Origin: Nipponacmea schrenckii
Taxonomy: Eukaryota > Mollusca > Gastropoda > Lottiidae
Length of the DNA stretch: 64,000 nucleotides
Direction: 5' to 3'
Assembly: GCA_030562195.1 (NCBI GenBank)
Contig: JAUJPP010000007.1
Coordinates: forward strand, 4,526,001 to 4,590,000
Shown here piece by piece: positions 52,304-64,000 of this stretch. The notes beneath the pieces were generated by a model. That model saw only the letters and a list, made by a program, of their open reading frames with translations, had not been told where the DNA came from and did no database searches. Numbering within the stretch: the stretch's first letter is position 1; each line of letters opens with the position of its first letter. Position numbers and translations under genes: made by a program.

Positions 52304-55300
52304 TTAGTTTGTACGATCACCAGGTAAAGGGTCAATATAATTTATCACAGCTGAAAGTTCCGTTTTATCTTCACTCACTAATGTAGTCACAGTTTGTTTC
52401 CAATATAAAAAGCTTATTCTTGAACTCTGAAAGTATAAGTTGAATTACAAAAACGTCCCGTGTAATGAAGCTTAAAATATTATGTACATAATTTAGGAAT
52501 TTACCAGGTTTTACATTTATTTAGAAAAAATATTGTTCAAAAGTCAATGTTCAACTTACCTTTTCTAAGGCACTACAATCTTTATCTTTATGTAAATAAT
52601 GGTCCTGCCAGAATATCAGTAAATCTCTGGAAGTAAAGTTAAAATGGCTTATTAGTAACTAGATATTTTACCTACCGTAAAAACTTTCCGCTCATAAATA
52701 GCAAGGCAATGGAATGATATCTCTGAGAAATGTGAACAAACCAACGCAAGAAACATACCTATATTTAAAGCTAACACAAATAAGGATTCAAAAAAAGAAA
52801 CTAAAAATAATTTCATAAGCATCATTTGAGGCAAAGGATGCTATCAGCAGAGTTATGGCAAAATCAAATGTATCTATGACTAACCATCTGGACATAAAAA
52901 TAGAAATTGTGAATAAACATTCATTTCAAAATTATTAGCTAATTACCTAAAGTTTCTCATGACTGAACTGGAACCATTTACATCTAACATATCTTCTCTT
53001 TCATCACGTAATGCTTGGAGATAATTGGGTAGTTCTTTCTTTCGATTAGCAAACATTAAAAATACTAATGTTGTATTTAAACAACTTACATTTTCCTACA
53101 AAAAATAATGCAATATACATGTAGATGATTGCTTAATATTTAATAATTTACTTGACCATAATTAATTCTAATTACAAAGTAGTCTTATTTCAACTATTAT
53201 CATTTTAGAATACTTTTCCATTAACTGTTGATTGAATTGTTGCTTTGATCATTTTTTGTATCAACATTACAATTTCTTTAAAGAATTCCTAAACCTTTGA
53301 TTAAGGGTAGACTTTTCACTTACCTGGGTTAAGTTTTGAACACTGATTATTTTAATCAACTTATACAAGTAATCTAACTGTCTGTTAAAATCACCAATAT
53401 ATAATAATAATTTACTTTCTTTTTTGGCATATTCAGCATAGGAATCTAAGAAAATAAAAAGTTAACTGTGAGAAGATTGTCAACTGTTGAAAAGGTAAAA
53501 AAAAAAAATCAAGAACCCCTCGAAGAAATCATGATCAATACAGTTGACCCAAACTCAAGAAAACAGCTGAGGTCATAATGACACAAATATTCTTTGTTTT
53601 CATAATTTGTCTATTTATAACAAGCAATAGAAATTTGCAAGTATACAAAACAGAATTGTTCATAAGTTCTATAAAAAAATATCTGAAATAAATAACCTTG
53701 TCTTACACTTCAGTTTCATACTTCAAATAAAATTTAATCTTACCATCACACTTTTCTCTATTGGTAAAATGTTCTAGAGACAGAATAAGACTACGTATAA
53801 ACATATTGGAATCAACCAAATTACGATTGACAGTGGCTACAAATTTATCCAACTGAAATATAAACACACATTAATTATTTCAAACCTTGACATGACTTTT
53901 GAAATTGAAAAATATGTATCATACTCTATTTTTGTCGATTTTTATCAAGAGTATCACAAAATATCTCAAGAAATAGCTTAATGACTTCAATTTTATACTT
54001 TGAAGCATCAGTGAACCACATTTACCGAGGAAATAATATTTTCCAAGGGGCCACAAGTTGCTGACATTCGTTAAATATTACAATTTTGCCAGATCTTGGC
54101 CCTCCTTTTAATAAATTAGACAAAAAAGATAAAAACTTACTTTGGCTTGTGTATTGAGTATTTTATCGAATGTTTTGAAGGCCTCAATATTAAATTTGAT
54201 AAGTTCTCCCAATAAGTCAAAGCTACTCTGTATTATTTCTTTATGACGTATTTCATGTTCCACTAAATTACTTGCCACATGCTGCAAATAAACAAATATT
54301 TCTAGAAATTTCAAGGGGGATGCTTCATTTTAGCTGGATTATCTTGCTTATATAAATCTGTGGTCTGCTGTTCTGTGATCTGCAAATCTGCTCTTGTGGA
54401 AAATGCCACTTTGTCAATTAGGAATCTCTCCTTGATTTGACATTGCTTATATGTTATTCTGATATACATTTATAATGCCATGATTTCATAAATCGTGACT
54501 GATATATTGATCCATTATTCATCTTAATCTGTAAGATTTATGTCAGCATGATGACTTTAATCTTTTAATACCACTAGTTACAATTAATTAATCTTACTTG
54601 TAATAATCCCCTTCTCATGAGGAAAACTTGATCACAGAATGATGTATCACCACGTAAATAACTTTCTACTGCTCTGGCCAGCCAGAATCTTAAAAAAAAA
54701 TTTGTAAGATTATTATTTGAATTTCTTTATCACATACAATTTATTATTGTTATATCTCTAGTCATTTGATATGGTTTTAATTTTCAATTCAAGAACGAGT
54801 GGTTGCCTAGCAAGATACGCCCACTTTAAAGTATATTTCTGTTTAAACACAGGTGGAAACTCCAACAATATTTGGACCTTGTTCAAGATCTCATTAATAT
54901 ATATGATCAAACCAAATTTCATTCATATCAGACTGTTGTCTCTATCACGTTCACTTCAATTTTGAAGCGTTTTGACTAAGTCAAACGGAATAACTAAAAA
55001 ACCATTAAACGAAAAATTGTCAATATCAAATTTGTCCGGGATCTCATTAATAAACATGATCACACCAAATTTCATTCAAATCCGATGAAAACTGTAGTCT
55101 CGATCGTGTTCACAAGCCGTTTTTGGACATACAGACCAACTGATGCACATTATAATATGGGTGTATAAAAACAAATTCGGGAGTTCATTCAAATAAAAAT
55201 CTGCTAGAGATGGGAAGTAAAGTACTTTTTGAGTGAATTTAGTCCATAACTAAGTAAAAGCTTCTAATTCATTAACATTGTCCTTCAAGTTTCCTAAGAA

Positions 55301-58300
55301 CTCTGTGCCATTAAAATGGCCAATACCATATGCTACTCTTCTTGGTATTGAAAAATTCTCTTTTTGAATCAGTGAGAATACAATATGTATTACACCCATA
55401 GATTACACAGATATTTGGTTACCTGAATGTTGAGGTTGTTGGTTCTTTTTTCATCACTTCTACAATTTTAGTTAATAAACCTTTACTACCATGACACATT
55501 AGTTGTCTAAAAAATACATATGATAGATTAATTTTACATAAAAAATGATTGCCCTGAGAATTTAAACAAGACAAAAATATTTTTTTTTTTGTAAACAATA
55601 TTTTATTCACATAAATATATGAAAAGGATTGGAGAACAGGCTTTCGCCTATATAACCCCTTTCCAAGACAAAAATATGAAAACTTTTAAAAATTCCACTA
55701 TCTTTGTTATATTTGAGTATTGAAATTTTGTTTGTTTGAAACAAAATGGAAATTTGTTTTATTTAAATGAGCAAAGCAAGTATTAAAGATATAATCCTTA
55801 CTTATTGACATTATCAAGAGTTGTTAAGGCTAAATCACCAGCTTTGGCTGAAAGGAAACAAAATGTATGCAAAATAAATCAATTATTATTTAAATTTACC
55901 TACATGTATATTACAGAATTCTACCATGATCATTTGGCCTTATAAAAAACAGGAGATATATATTATTTATTATTCAACACCATTCAACTACATTTACATG
56001 AAAGTTTTTATAGTTTTTGCAGAGCCACCAGACTGAATCTAATTTGAGTATTTGTTTATATTTTTAGCCAAATACAGATCAAAAGAAAAGAAAATTTGAG
56101 ATATTTCTTTTTTTACTTACAGTTAATTCTTTTAACTTCAATGAGTTCATTCTTTGATAATAATAAATGCTTGTAGCTACAAAGAAATAAACAAGTTAAT
56201 ATATATGGTTGCAAATTATATTTAAGGCTGTTAACAATATTTACATTTTAAAATTTTCAAAACTTTGCAAGAGGTTTTCTACTTACTCTGAATGGTCACA
56301 AAAGCTATGAACTAATCTTAAAAACTGGATTTTCAATGCCACTTCCTATAAAAAAAAGTTGAAAAGAATATTTACATTCATGTACTCTGGTCAGAAAATA
56401 AACATTTAACAGTAAATATTAAATCTTGGACAATCTTGAGTTTGAAACTCAAAAATTGTCTTGTTTCTTATACCTCAATACAGTTCATATACAGAAAATA
56501 TTAGCTTAAAAAAAAAAACTTTTAAAATGAAGTGAAGGCAACACTGCAGATAATTGTAGTGAATATAGTATAGTTATTTATAATAAAACTTACAGGACTA
56601 CATTCACAGGCAGCGTTGTGACCTCTTAATCTATGCCTTGTATTGTGTCGACCTCTGTCAAAATAAACACATTTTTCAAAACTTTGTAATTCATGAAAGT
56701 GATACATATATCACAGAAAGCTGAGAAAAAAAGAAAAAGCTACAACACTACAAAAGAATCCTCATACTTCTAAGTGTTACAATTGGAAACGTAGAAATAC
56801 CTGAATTTCAATGCCTTTTTCAAATTTTATTTCTGTTTTAAGCCAATTTTGTAAATATCAATGGTTAATGCACTTACATTTGACATTTCCATATAAATTG
56901 TTCAAATAAATCACTCAAACCAGCTGCTAACTTTAACTCTGCTAATTTTCTTTGTACCTGAATTAGTGGATAAAAATAACTTAAATCATATCACATGGTG
57001 GTCAAATCTGACAAAACATTTTGTAAGAACTATTTTTCTGCATTATAGAATATGTGCTAAAAATTATTTAACACCAAGGGAAGCTTCAAAAGCTGTCAAG
57101 CAAATAGTTCAAGTTAAACTATTTTAATATTTCTTACTTTTTTCCGATGTTTGCCAAGTAGAAATAGTCCCAATATGTAAACAACTTCAACTCTTTGTAT
57201 TAATTCTTCTGTCATTTTTAACCCTTGTTGTTGTACCATAGGTCCTCCTTCTGTTGTTGGCTCAGAAATTCCTATTTAAAAGAAAATTTTAAGTTACTTT
57301 AACAATATGTTACCAGTTGCTTTATTATTTTGAGTCTTATTTCTAAATAACCATAAATGACAAAATCCATTTTGAAAAGTGTTCATATATCACTACAGTT
57401 GATTGGGTTAAGTTGTGTCCACGCAATTAATCAGCAAACCCTCATATACTCATAATTGTCAATGGATTAAAGCAAATACGGCCTCATTTATAATATACCA
57501 TTATACACTATATAACTGCTCTAATGATCAATTTAACAACTTTTCAAATCTCGTCCCAGAAAGGGAAAACAGAACATTCTATACCAACCTCCAATAAATA
57601 AATCCAGATCATCTTCCAACTGTGTTTCATATAGTTCTTCTGCCATTTGATTTTCGATCCATTCCATCCAACAATCTAATTCACTGGCCATACCTCTATA
57701 TCTAGGCGTATCTGAAATTAAAAAAAAAATTGAATGAAATGAATGGAGTTTTACTTCCTACTCTTCTGCACTCACAAACAATCTGACCACACTTTATCTA
57801 AATTTGTGAAGAATTGTCAAGCAATAGTGGACAGACCGACGGATGAACAGATGCGATGGATCACACCTATAAATAAGGTCCTCATTTCAGAGAAAGTGGG
57901 CATGTTATTATTCAGCAAATGACATGGCACTAACCATTTGGAGTTGAGAGAAAAAATTTTTTTTACATACATTCTTTTGAAATTGCCAACTTGACTAGTC
58001 TAGGTAATAATTCTGGAATGCTGAGTAACAGTTCTAAAAAAAAGAACAAAAAACTCTTAGAATGATGGTGAAACATGTCCGTAGCTAGTTATATATATGG
58101 AAAATAAACAAAGACATACTATTTTAAATACAGTAGTATTATCACTTTATCATTTACAATAACTAACACAAATGGACCATATAAAGTGACAACAATTCAT
58201 TGAGTATCATTCTAATTACCTTGGTTAATATCTCTGAGATTCACAAACCCTCTACTTCTTTTCTGTTTATTTTGAGCAAATACTACAAAAATAGTAAATA

Positions 58301-61300
58301 ACATATCTATTGTCCATTGATAAAACTTTTAGGGCCCAATTCATAAAAATATCCCTTTTATAAAAATATAGATAAAAGGATAGGCCATAGACAGCAAAAA
58401 TGTCATTCAGAAATTGACATCAAAGTAAAATTTTCAATTGCTAAAATTGTCTCATAAATGCCTTTAGATAATTCAAAATGAAAATAATGATGAAACTTGA
58501 CCATTTTTTAATTAAAACTTACATGAAGATTTATTTTCATATATATCAAGATCTGATATTGCTACAGCTAAAATACGACAGAAATTGGCAAGTTGGTGAT
58601 CATCAAGGCAACATATGAGACTCCTTAGATTATCTGTAAATTCAAAATATTTTAATACATATATAAAACAAATGATTGAAATGAAATAAATTGTCAAAAC
58701 CAGAAACCACTACTTCCCTTTCATCTAGTGAAATTTTTCAGCATACGCTTTGTTGTACCTTTTTTTCTATATTCCTCACTTTTTCCTTGTCAGCACTCCA
58801 ACTTTATTCATTGACAACCTCAACCTATAGTTTACCCGAATTCCAAAAATGCAGCAAGGATATAACTGTATGTCAAGAACAAAAGTTACTTACTAATTCT
58901 ATGTAAATCAAGTACTTCTCTTTTAGATTGTAACATATCCTCTATTAATTGACAAGAATTGATAAAAGTTTTGGGATGTGCTAAAAGTGTAAAAACATAG
59001 TTCATAATGTCATCGCTCTTCATTAATTCTGTTGTCACCTTCTCTCCAACTGACTGAAAAAAAAAATTATTATTAACAAGTGGCTGTTTAACAAGATACG
59101 CCCACTATAAAGAAGATTTCTGTCTAAACACAGGTTGAAAATTCAACATTATTAGGGGCCTTGTTCAAGATCTCATTAATAGGCCTAAACATGATCATAC
59201 CAAATTTTATTCAAATCTGAAGAAAACTGTAGTCTCGAACTCGTTCACAGGCCAATTTCAAAGAATTTTGACTGAGGCAAGTGCACATAGTCAAAAATGG
59301 TCATTATCAAACTTGTCCAAGATCTCATTGAAACAAATAAACACTCTTCTTCTACCTTAAAAGATAGCTTGCCAGGCAAGGTAATATAGGCTCACTGGCA
59401 GAATTGAATTTGAAACAAAGACTTGATAGTACAGTAACAATCGCCAGAATGAAATATTCAACCTTTAATCATATACTTCTTTTCTGGGGTGATAAATTTT
59501 CACATAGGGTTCATCAATGGGTGATAAACAAGTTTCATCAAAATTGGACAAGAATCATGCTTTCTAGAGTGTTCATGAGCAAAAAATTGAACAAATACTC
59601 ATTCAAAGTTTCATCAATATCCACCAAGAATTTACGGACTAAAATTAAATGCGCAAAGAGCAATAACATTGACCAAATATTTTTCAATACCTGATTTTCA
59701 ATAGGGTTCAATTGTGAGTGATAAAAAATATCCATGCCAAGTTTCATCAAAATCCATCTACAAATCAGCCACAATATACATCAACATAAAAAATTATGGG
59801 TTTAGAATACAAATAAGTGAGCCATTTTTTTTAGGACCAACACAAAACACGATTTAGCAAAATAGATGTGTCATGAAATGCTTTGTAGTCAGTATATATA
59901 AATCAGAGATATAAAACAAGAATAATAGTGGTAAAATCACTAACTGTGGATGTTAACTTGGTTAAAACTTCTAAAACTAAACTTTTCAATCTTAATGTTC
60001 TTTCAGATTCTGTGATTACTGTAAAGAAAACAAATTTGACTAATCAGAGATTTATTGATTATTGACAAAAACTATATCATACCACCTTAGAAAACATAGT
60101 TCCATAATGTGAATAAAGATGCAAGTTACGTTTGCAAAGTCGCAAAATTTAGAAGGAAATGAAGCATAGTTTGGCAGTTTGAGTAAATATGAACCGTTCT
60201 AAAGGGGCTATTTTCATTAAATACATTGTAATCACAACATAATCCAATATCATTCAAGAAAGTTTGAACTTACTTCTGTTGGATCTATAAGGATTAGGGA
60301 AGAGCGATCCAAACATAAGAATTCTAACTAAAACCTGAAATAACATTAATATCAATGGTTATACAAGGCAAAACTGTGTATGTTCAAATTCAGAATTATT
60401 GTCTTGTGTTATACACTTGCTCCTAGCTTCTAAATGTTGTTCAAATTTTATAATATTCAGATTTGTTTTGAATGTCAATAAATGTAAAAAAAAAATAGCT
60501 TTTAAAGCTTTCAGAGAAATCATGCCCAGTCCTGCATATAGAGAACAACAAACTAAAAGAACACTCTTTGAAAAAAGATACCAACATCAGTGTATATTGC
60601 TCTTACCTCTGTTCCTCCTAATTCATAAAACTTTTGAGCAAATTTGTCCTGATCTTCATCTTGTGGCCCTTCATCATGAGTTCTTCTGGGTTCAAAGTTC
60701 ATTAATCTCCCCAATAAAATCTATATTGACAACAATTTCAAAATAATACTATAATTTTTAACACATTTGAATTTGTAAATATATATTCAAAGTTGTAATT
60801 ATTGAATGATTATCATTTAATGAGGACCAAACATTTTAAATGTGTAAAAGACTAAATTTTGGAAAATGTGTTCAAAAAATGTTGATATTTTTATTATCAC
60901 TAGTATGCTGATTCTGGAATACCAATGTACTTGCCATCATAGGTGTATTTTCACATATGTATCAACTGTTTTTTGTGTAATTATATTGAAATATAAGGAT
61001 TAATTTGGTTCTAGCATGCAATTGAAAATATTTTGTATTGATTTTGATTTATTTACTTTAGCATGAAGGTTTCAGAGTATTACAGGGTTTTTTCAGAATG
61101 ATTAAATTGCAATCACCTTCAATTTTTGAATGCATTCATCAGTCTCAAAATCAACTTGAATACTAAATTCTTCCAATTCACTTATCAACTCTGCAACCTG
61201 CTCTATATCACAAGTTTGTGGTAAAATGTGTCGTGGGAGCTAAAATTGAAAAAAGAGATTATTATGTGATCTAAACAGTATTTGCAATTTGATGGAGCAG

Positions 61301-62141
61301 TGAAATTTGGTTTGGAATTATTTGCCTTATACAGATTTTAAACAACTGACAGTTCAGCATGTTAAATGGATTGTAAAAAGTTTTTCTAAACTTTTAAGGT
61401 GTATCATGGACATAGATAGCATCAAATTGTTCTTCAGTGACACATCTGTGGTTCTTGTAATTACAACTGGGCAAGGGTACTATCTCAAAAGTTATTTTAA
61501 AACAGATCATTAGCAGGTTTTGTGAAAGTGAAAGCCAACATGAGATTCTTTGAAGAATTGGCCATGGCATTTTCGGAGCAATTAGGCCTACTATTTACTT
61601 TTGAGTAATCCTGTTGAAACACCTGAGCATAATTTTAGGGGGATTCTGTACCCCAGTAGCCTACATAAAATTATTGTAGTTAGATATTTATATAAACTAA
61701 TTAAATTTAATATATCTAACCCATTCAGTAAATTTGTAATTCAAAATTGGGTAAATTGACTGAATTCTCGTTTGTTTGATGATGACTGAATTCTAAAGAA
61801 ATGTAAATATTTACTTTTGCCTTGGTGCAAGTCAATCAATTCCTAATTGAAAATGGAGTAAAGGTAGAAAATTACTAGTAATCTCTGCATTACCTATCTT
61901 GTATCCAATTGCAATCAGTGGTACGGAGAAATATTTATCTTCTGAGGCCCGACCTTTCGCCAGTTTCGGTCAAAAGTGTAGAGGGGCTCAATGTCGAAAT
62001 GGAGGATACAGAAATAGCTTTATGTATACTAATACAGACCTGTCCAATTCTTTTGTAACTTTTCCCAGAATACTGCCATTGTTCGTAGGAGAGGAAAACT
62101 GATTTTTTCATGCTTCCTTTATGAGTTTTACGGCGCAGCAT
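52304..62141 (-). CDS. TRPC4AP: TRPC4-associated protein (TRUSS), 24 exons
   Basis: Human TRPC4AP is a substrate receptor of the CUL4-DDB1 ubiquitin ligase and binds TRPC channels and TNF receptor 1. Exons (minus): 62141-62040, 61239-61117, 60720-60607, 60334-60274, 60018-59945, 59053-58894, 58633-58523, 58282-58220, 58033-57971, 57711-57589, 57271-57138, 56957-56878, 56654-56594, 56345-56287, 56176-56121, 55847-55802, 55506-55423, 54688-54598, 54281-54141, 53852-53744, 53445-53324, 53095-52947, 52626-52560, 52426-52304. Phases agree, 771 aa (human 797). Matches include DDHQLANFCRILAVAISDLD, LKIQFLRLVHSFCDHS, CHGSKGLLTKIVEVMKKEP, SFDLLGELIKFNIEAFK, QENVSCLNTTLVFLM and HYLHKDKDCSALE. A helical repeat protein without enzyme motifs. 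Exon 1 is the least certain; the human glycine-rich N-terminus is absent. Confidence 0.93.
54793..55172 (-). mobile_element. Short Helentron/pearl-like element, copy H (second subfamily)
   Basis: In the TRPC4AP intron between 54688 and 55423. On + it starts with GTTGCCTAGCAAGATACGCC then CACTTTAAAG, the complement of the 3' end of copy D. It has two reversed monomers (TCTCATTAATATATATGATC, AACTGTAGTCTCGATCGTGT). It ends with ATTATAATATGGGTGTATAA. Confidence 0.75.
57805..57905 (-). repeat. Possible remnant of a Helentron/pearl-like 5' end
   Basis: GCAATAGTGGACAGACCGAC is the complement of the GTCC tract plus the following monomer start, and GTGGGCATG lies 60 bp on. Only about 100 bp remain, so this is tentative. 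Confidence 0.35.
59083..59340 (-). mobile_element. Truncated Helentron/pearl-like element, copy J (second subfamily)
   Basis: GGCTGTTTAACAAGATACGC and CCACTATAAAG match the copy D/H terminus. Reversed monomer text follows (GATCTCATTAATAGG, AACTGTAGTCTCGAAC). The 5' hairpin end is missing. It abuts copy K, in the TRPC4AP intron 59054-59944. Confidence 0.65.
59357..59800 (-). mobile_element. Truncated Helentron/pearl-like element, copy K (first subfamily)
   Basis: Starts with AAGATAGCTTGCCAGGCAAG and GTAATATAGGCTCACTGGCA, the complement of the copy A/C 3' end. Reversed monomers follow with TTCATCAAAATTGGACAAG and TTTTCAATAGGGTTCA. The GTCC tract and 5' hairpin are lost. Confidence 0.7.
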
Positions 62142-62790
62142 ATTGAATTAGAAAATAAAAATAAGACTAAATTGGGAAGAGTTCTTTACTGAACTCAAGG
62201 CGGGCAGTGAAAGTGCATGCGCAGTTTGCTTTTCACGAGTTTGTTCATAGGAAGTCTGATATATTGGTTTCGAATGCTATGTTTGTACAGAATACTGATG
62301 ACTAAATACAATGATATCATTCAAGAGATTATGAAAAATAATTTTATCACTTTTATTTGATGCAGAATATATCAAAATAATCAGATATAATTCTACAAAA
62401 TTTCACTACGAAACAATGACGTACACCGTTGCCTATGGTATTTGTGAAAACTTCAAGGTGCGTGAGTAAAGAAATCAGATACCGTTAGAAAATCTCATTA
62501 ATAGTAAATGTCTCTCATGTGTGTACTGGGGAAGATTATCTGATAGGATAATATAATCCAAGTAATTTTTCAATCGCTGACAAAATTCATTAATGAAATT
62601 GAAATTCTCTCTATTGACAAATTGTGACCTACTTTCAATAAGTGTGATACATTGCTGTACTTTTTTAATTCATTGTTCAGTATAATATTATGTCAACAAA
62701 GACTGTTTGTTGATATATTATATTATACTGTATCAAAAATTGTGAATTTGTAAATATGGAAGGGGAACCAATGTTGGAATAGATCTTGTG
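62142..62790. promoter_or_regulatory. Divergent intergenic region, probable bidirectional promoter
   Basis: 650 bp separate the TRPC4AP start (minus) from the start of the next gene (plus). A short upstream frame (62756-62782, MEGEPMLE) precedes the plus-strand start. No TATA box or defined motif is claimed. Confidence 0.45.
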
Positions 62791-64000
62791 ATGAATGAAA
62801 TAGATGTAAATGTGACAGATGAAAAGGAAAATGCTGATGTTGAAAATGAGGAAAAGAAAAATCCTTATCCTGCAGGATCGAAAGAGCTGACAGAGCAATT
62901 GTTGGAAATTTCTTATGGAGAAAATTTAGATTTTTACACGAAGCCCATTGCTGCTGATGATTGGTCTGAAGCTCTTTCTGCATGGAAAGATTCACCACCA
63001 TATCCGAAATATGTGCAGATTTCTAGGAAGCGCAAACCTCTTGGAAACTCAGATATGTATGGGATTGTAAGATGTGTCAATGATGATGACAGTGACCATT
63101 ATTTAAAGTTTTGGAGAGCAGCAGTAGAACCCCTTACTTTTCGATATGTTCCAAATAATGCTCTTTACAGATTGAATAAGTTTACTCAAATTGATTGTGA
63201 GTGGTACACTGTAAGAAAAAATAAACCAGAACAGGTTTCAAATGGAAGACAACAAAGTCCAAAGAACAATAGACAAAGCAGAAGTAAAAAGAGAGTATCT
63301 AGAACGAAATCTGAGATGCGTTCACAAAGTACACACTCTGACGGTGCATTGACTAGAAGGGCTAACAGAGTAAAAAACTTACTACCTCACCATCCAGAGT
63401 TTCTTCAAAAATCAGCGAGTGACTTATTCATGGAGAATTTAGGTTCAAAGTTAAATCAAGTTGAAAATCAAGTGAAACAAAATATGCAAAACAAAAAGGT
63501 CGTAACTAATCAATCAAATGAACATTTATATCGACCTAAGACAAAGAATATGGGTGTTTCATTTGAGGTTGTTGACATTAATAATGATTCAAGCTCTGTA
63601 TCTTCCAGTTCAGCATCAAAAATGCTCAGACCTCTAGAGAAAGTGACTCCAAAGCAAAGAATGAAATCAGTTGAACTTTCCAAAGATTCTGATGCCAAAA
63701 GCATTCATGATTCACCTAAAGCTAATGTTGATTCTTCTATAGTATTTGAGGGTGTGCAATCTCAACATGTACAAAATTCAGATAATATTCAAAATGATTC
63801 ATACTTAATAGGTAAAGGTAATATTATGAATTCTTCCAAATCCCCTATGACGGTTCCTCTTAAAAAGAAAGGTGCAATTTTAAAATATACAACTACTGTT
63901 TCATCTAATTCAAAAACAAAAAACAATCCATGGGATCAAATACAAGGAACTAATGGAAGTGATATAGTGTCCGGATTTATGGGTGATTTGCCAGAAGTTT
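62791..64000 (+). CDS. Unrecognised protein, open to the window edge (partial)
   Basis: An uninterrupted frame of at least 403 codons from ATG 62791 to the last base, with no stop and no intron, so the gene continues outside. The nearest in-frame upstream stop is at 62743. Residues ~30-145 look like a folded domain, with KELTEQLLEISYGENLDFY, DDWSEALSAWKDSPPYP, GIVRCVNDDDSDHYLKFWR, FRYVPNNALYRLNKF and DCEWYTVRK. From residue ~150 on the sequence is rich in S, K, N and Q (RQSRSKKRVSRTKSEMR, DINNDSSSVSSSSASK), probably disordered, with many possible phosphorylation sites. I do not recognise the family. Codon use is AT-rich like the neighbouring genes. It is head-to-head with TRPC4AP. Confidence 0.8.
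   Translation, partial: MNEIDVNVTDEKENADVENEEKKNPYPAGSKELTEQLLEISYGENLDFYTKPIAADDWSEALSAWKDSPPYPKYVQISRKRKPLGNSDMYGIVRCVNDDDSDHYLKFWRAAVEPLTFRYVPNNALYRLNKFTQIDCEWYTVRKNKPEQVSNGRQQSPKNNRQSRSKKRVSRTKSEMRSQSTHSDGALTRRANRVKNLLPHHPEFLQKSASDLFMENLGSKLNQVENQVKQNMQNKKVVTNQSNEHLYRPKTKNMGVSFEVVDINNDSSSVSSSSASKMLRPLEKVTPKQRMKSVELSKDSDAKSIHDSPKANVDSSIVFEGVQSQHVQNSDNIQNDSYLIGKGNIMNSSKSPMTVPLKKKGAILKYTTTVSSNSKTKNNPWDQIQGTNGSDIVSGFMGDLPEV

Overview
The window is an AT-rich stretch of animal nuclear genome. It carries split genes with GT-AG introns, long introns and many interspersed repeats. Most likely it comes from a mollusc, probably a gastropod. That is an inference from the lophotrochozoan-like gene set and from abundant repeats with ~160-bp tandem cores, a (GTCC)n tract and hairpin ends, which resemble the bivalve pearl/CvA and Helentron-associated families. 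No sequence search could be run.

Repeat-rich left part (1-20.4 kb): I find no intact host gene here. It holds nested Helentron-like tandem-repeat elements (1.4-5.4, 9.6-11.7 and 18.6-19.5 kb), a small TAA-flanked MITE (6.4-6.8 kb) and a decayed repeat-associated gene (7.7-8.75 kb, minus). There is also a TTAA-flanked element (8.9-9.5 kb). Two large foldback elements follow: one at 12.8-14.8 kb with a 9-bp target duplication, and one at 15.9-17.8 kb with minisatellite arms around a decayed integrase-like reading frame.

Gene-bearing right part (20.4-64 kb): six genes were rebuilt exon by exon with consistent splice phases. (1) A transglutaminase, + strand, 15 exons, 799 aa, with the Cys-His-Asp triad. 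Its introns hold two SINEs, two Helentron-like elements and a PIF/Harbinger element inserted inside one of those. (2) TIMM21, minus, 6 exons, 236 aa. (3) SLC66A2 (PQLC1), +, 5 exons including a 24-bp microexon. (4) AIRIM (C1orf109), minus, 3 coding exons. (5) A PLEKHB/evectin-like PH-domain protein, +, 8 exons, 336 aa, with an unusual GY/P/Q-rich region. (6) TRPC4AP, minus, 24 exons, 771 aa. A seventh gene, unrecognised, opens at 62791 on + and runs off the window; it is head-to-head with TRPC4AP.

Gene order alternates: TGase> <TIMM21 SLC66A2> <AIRIM PLEKHB> <TRPC4AP unknown>. So there are three head-to-head pairs (possible shared promoters) and three tail-to-tail pairs. The proteins have unrelated cell roles (crosslinking, mitochondrial import, membrane transport, ribosome maturation, endosome traffic, ubiquitin ligase). 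Nothing suggests a joint pathway. The most unusual material is the repeat biology.
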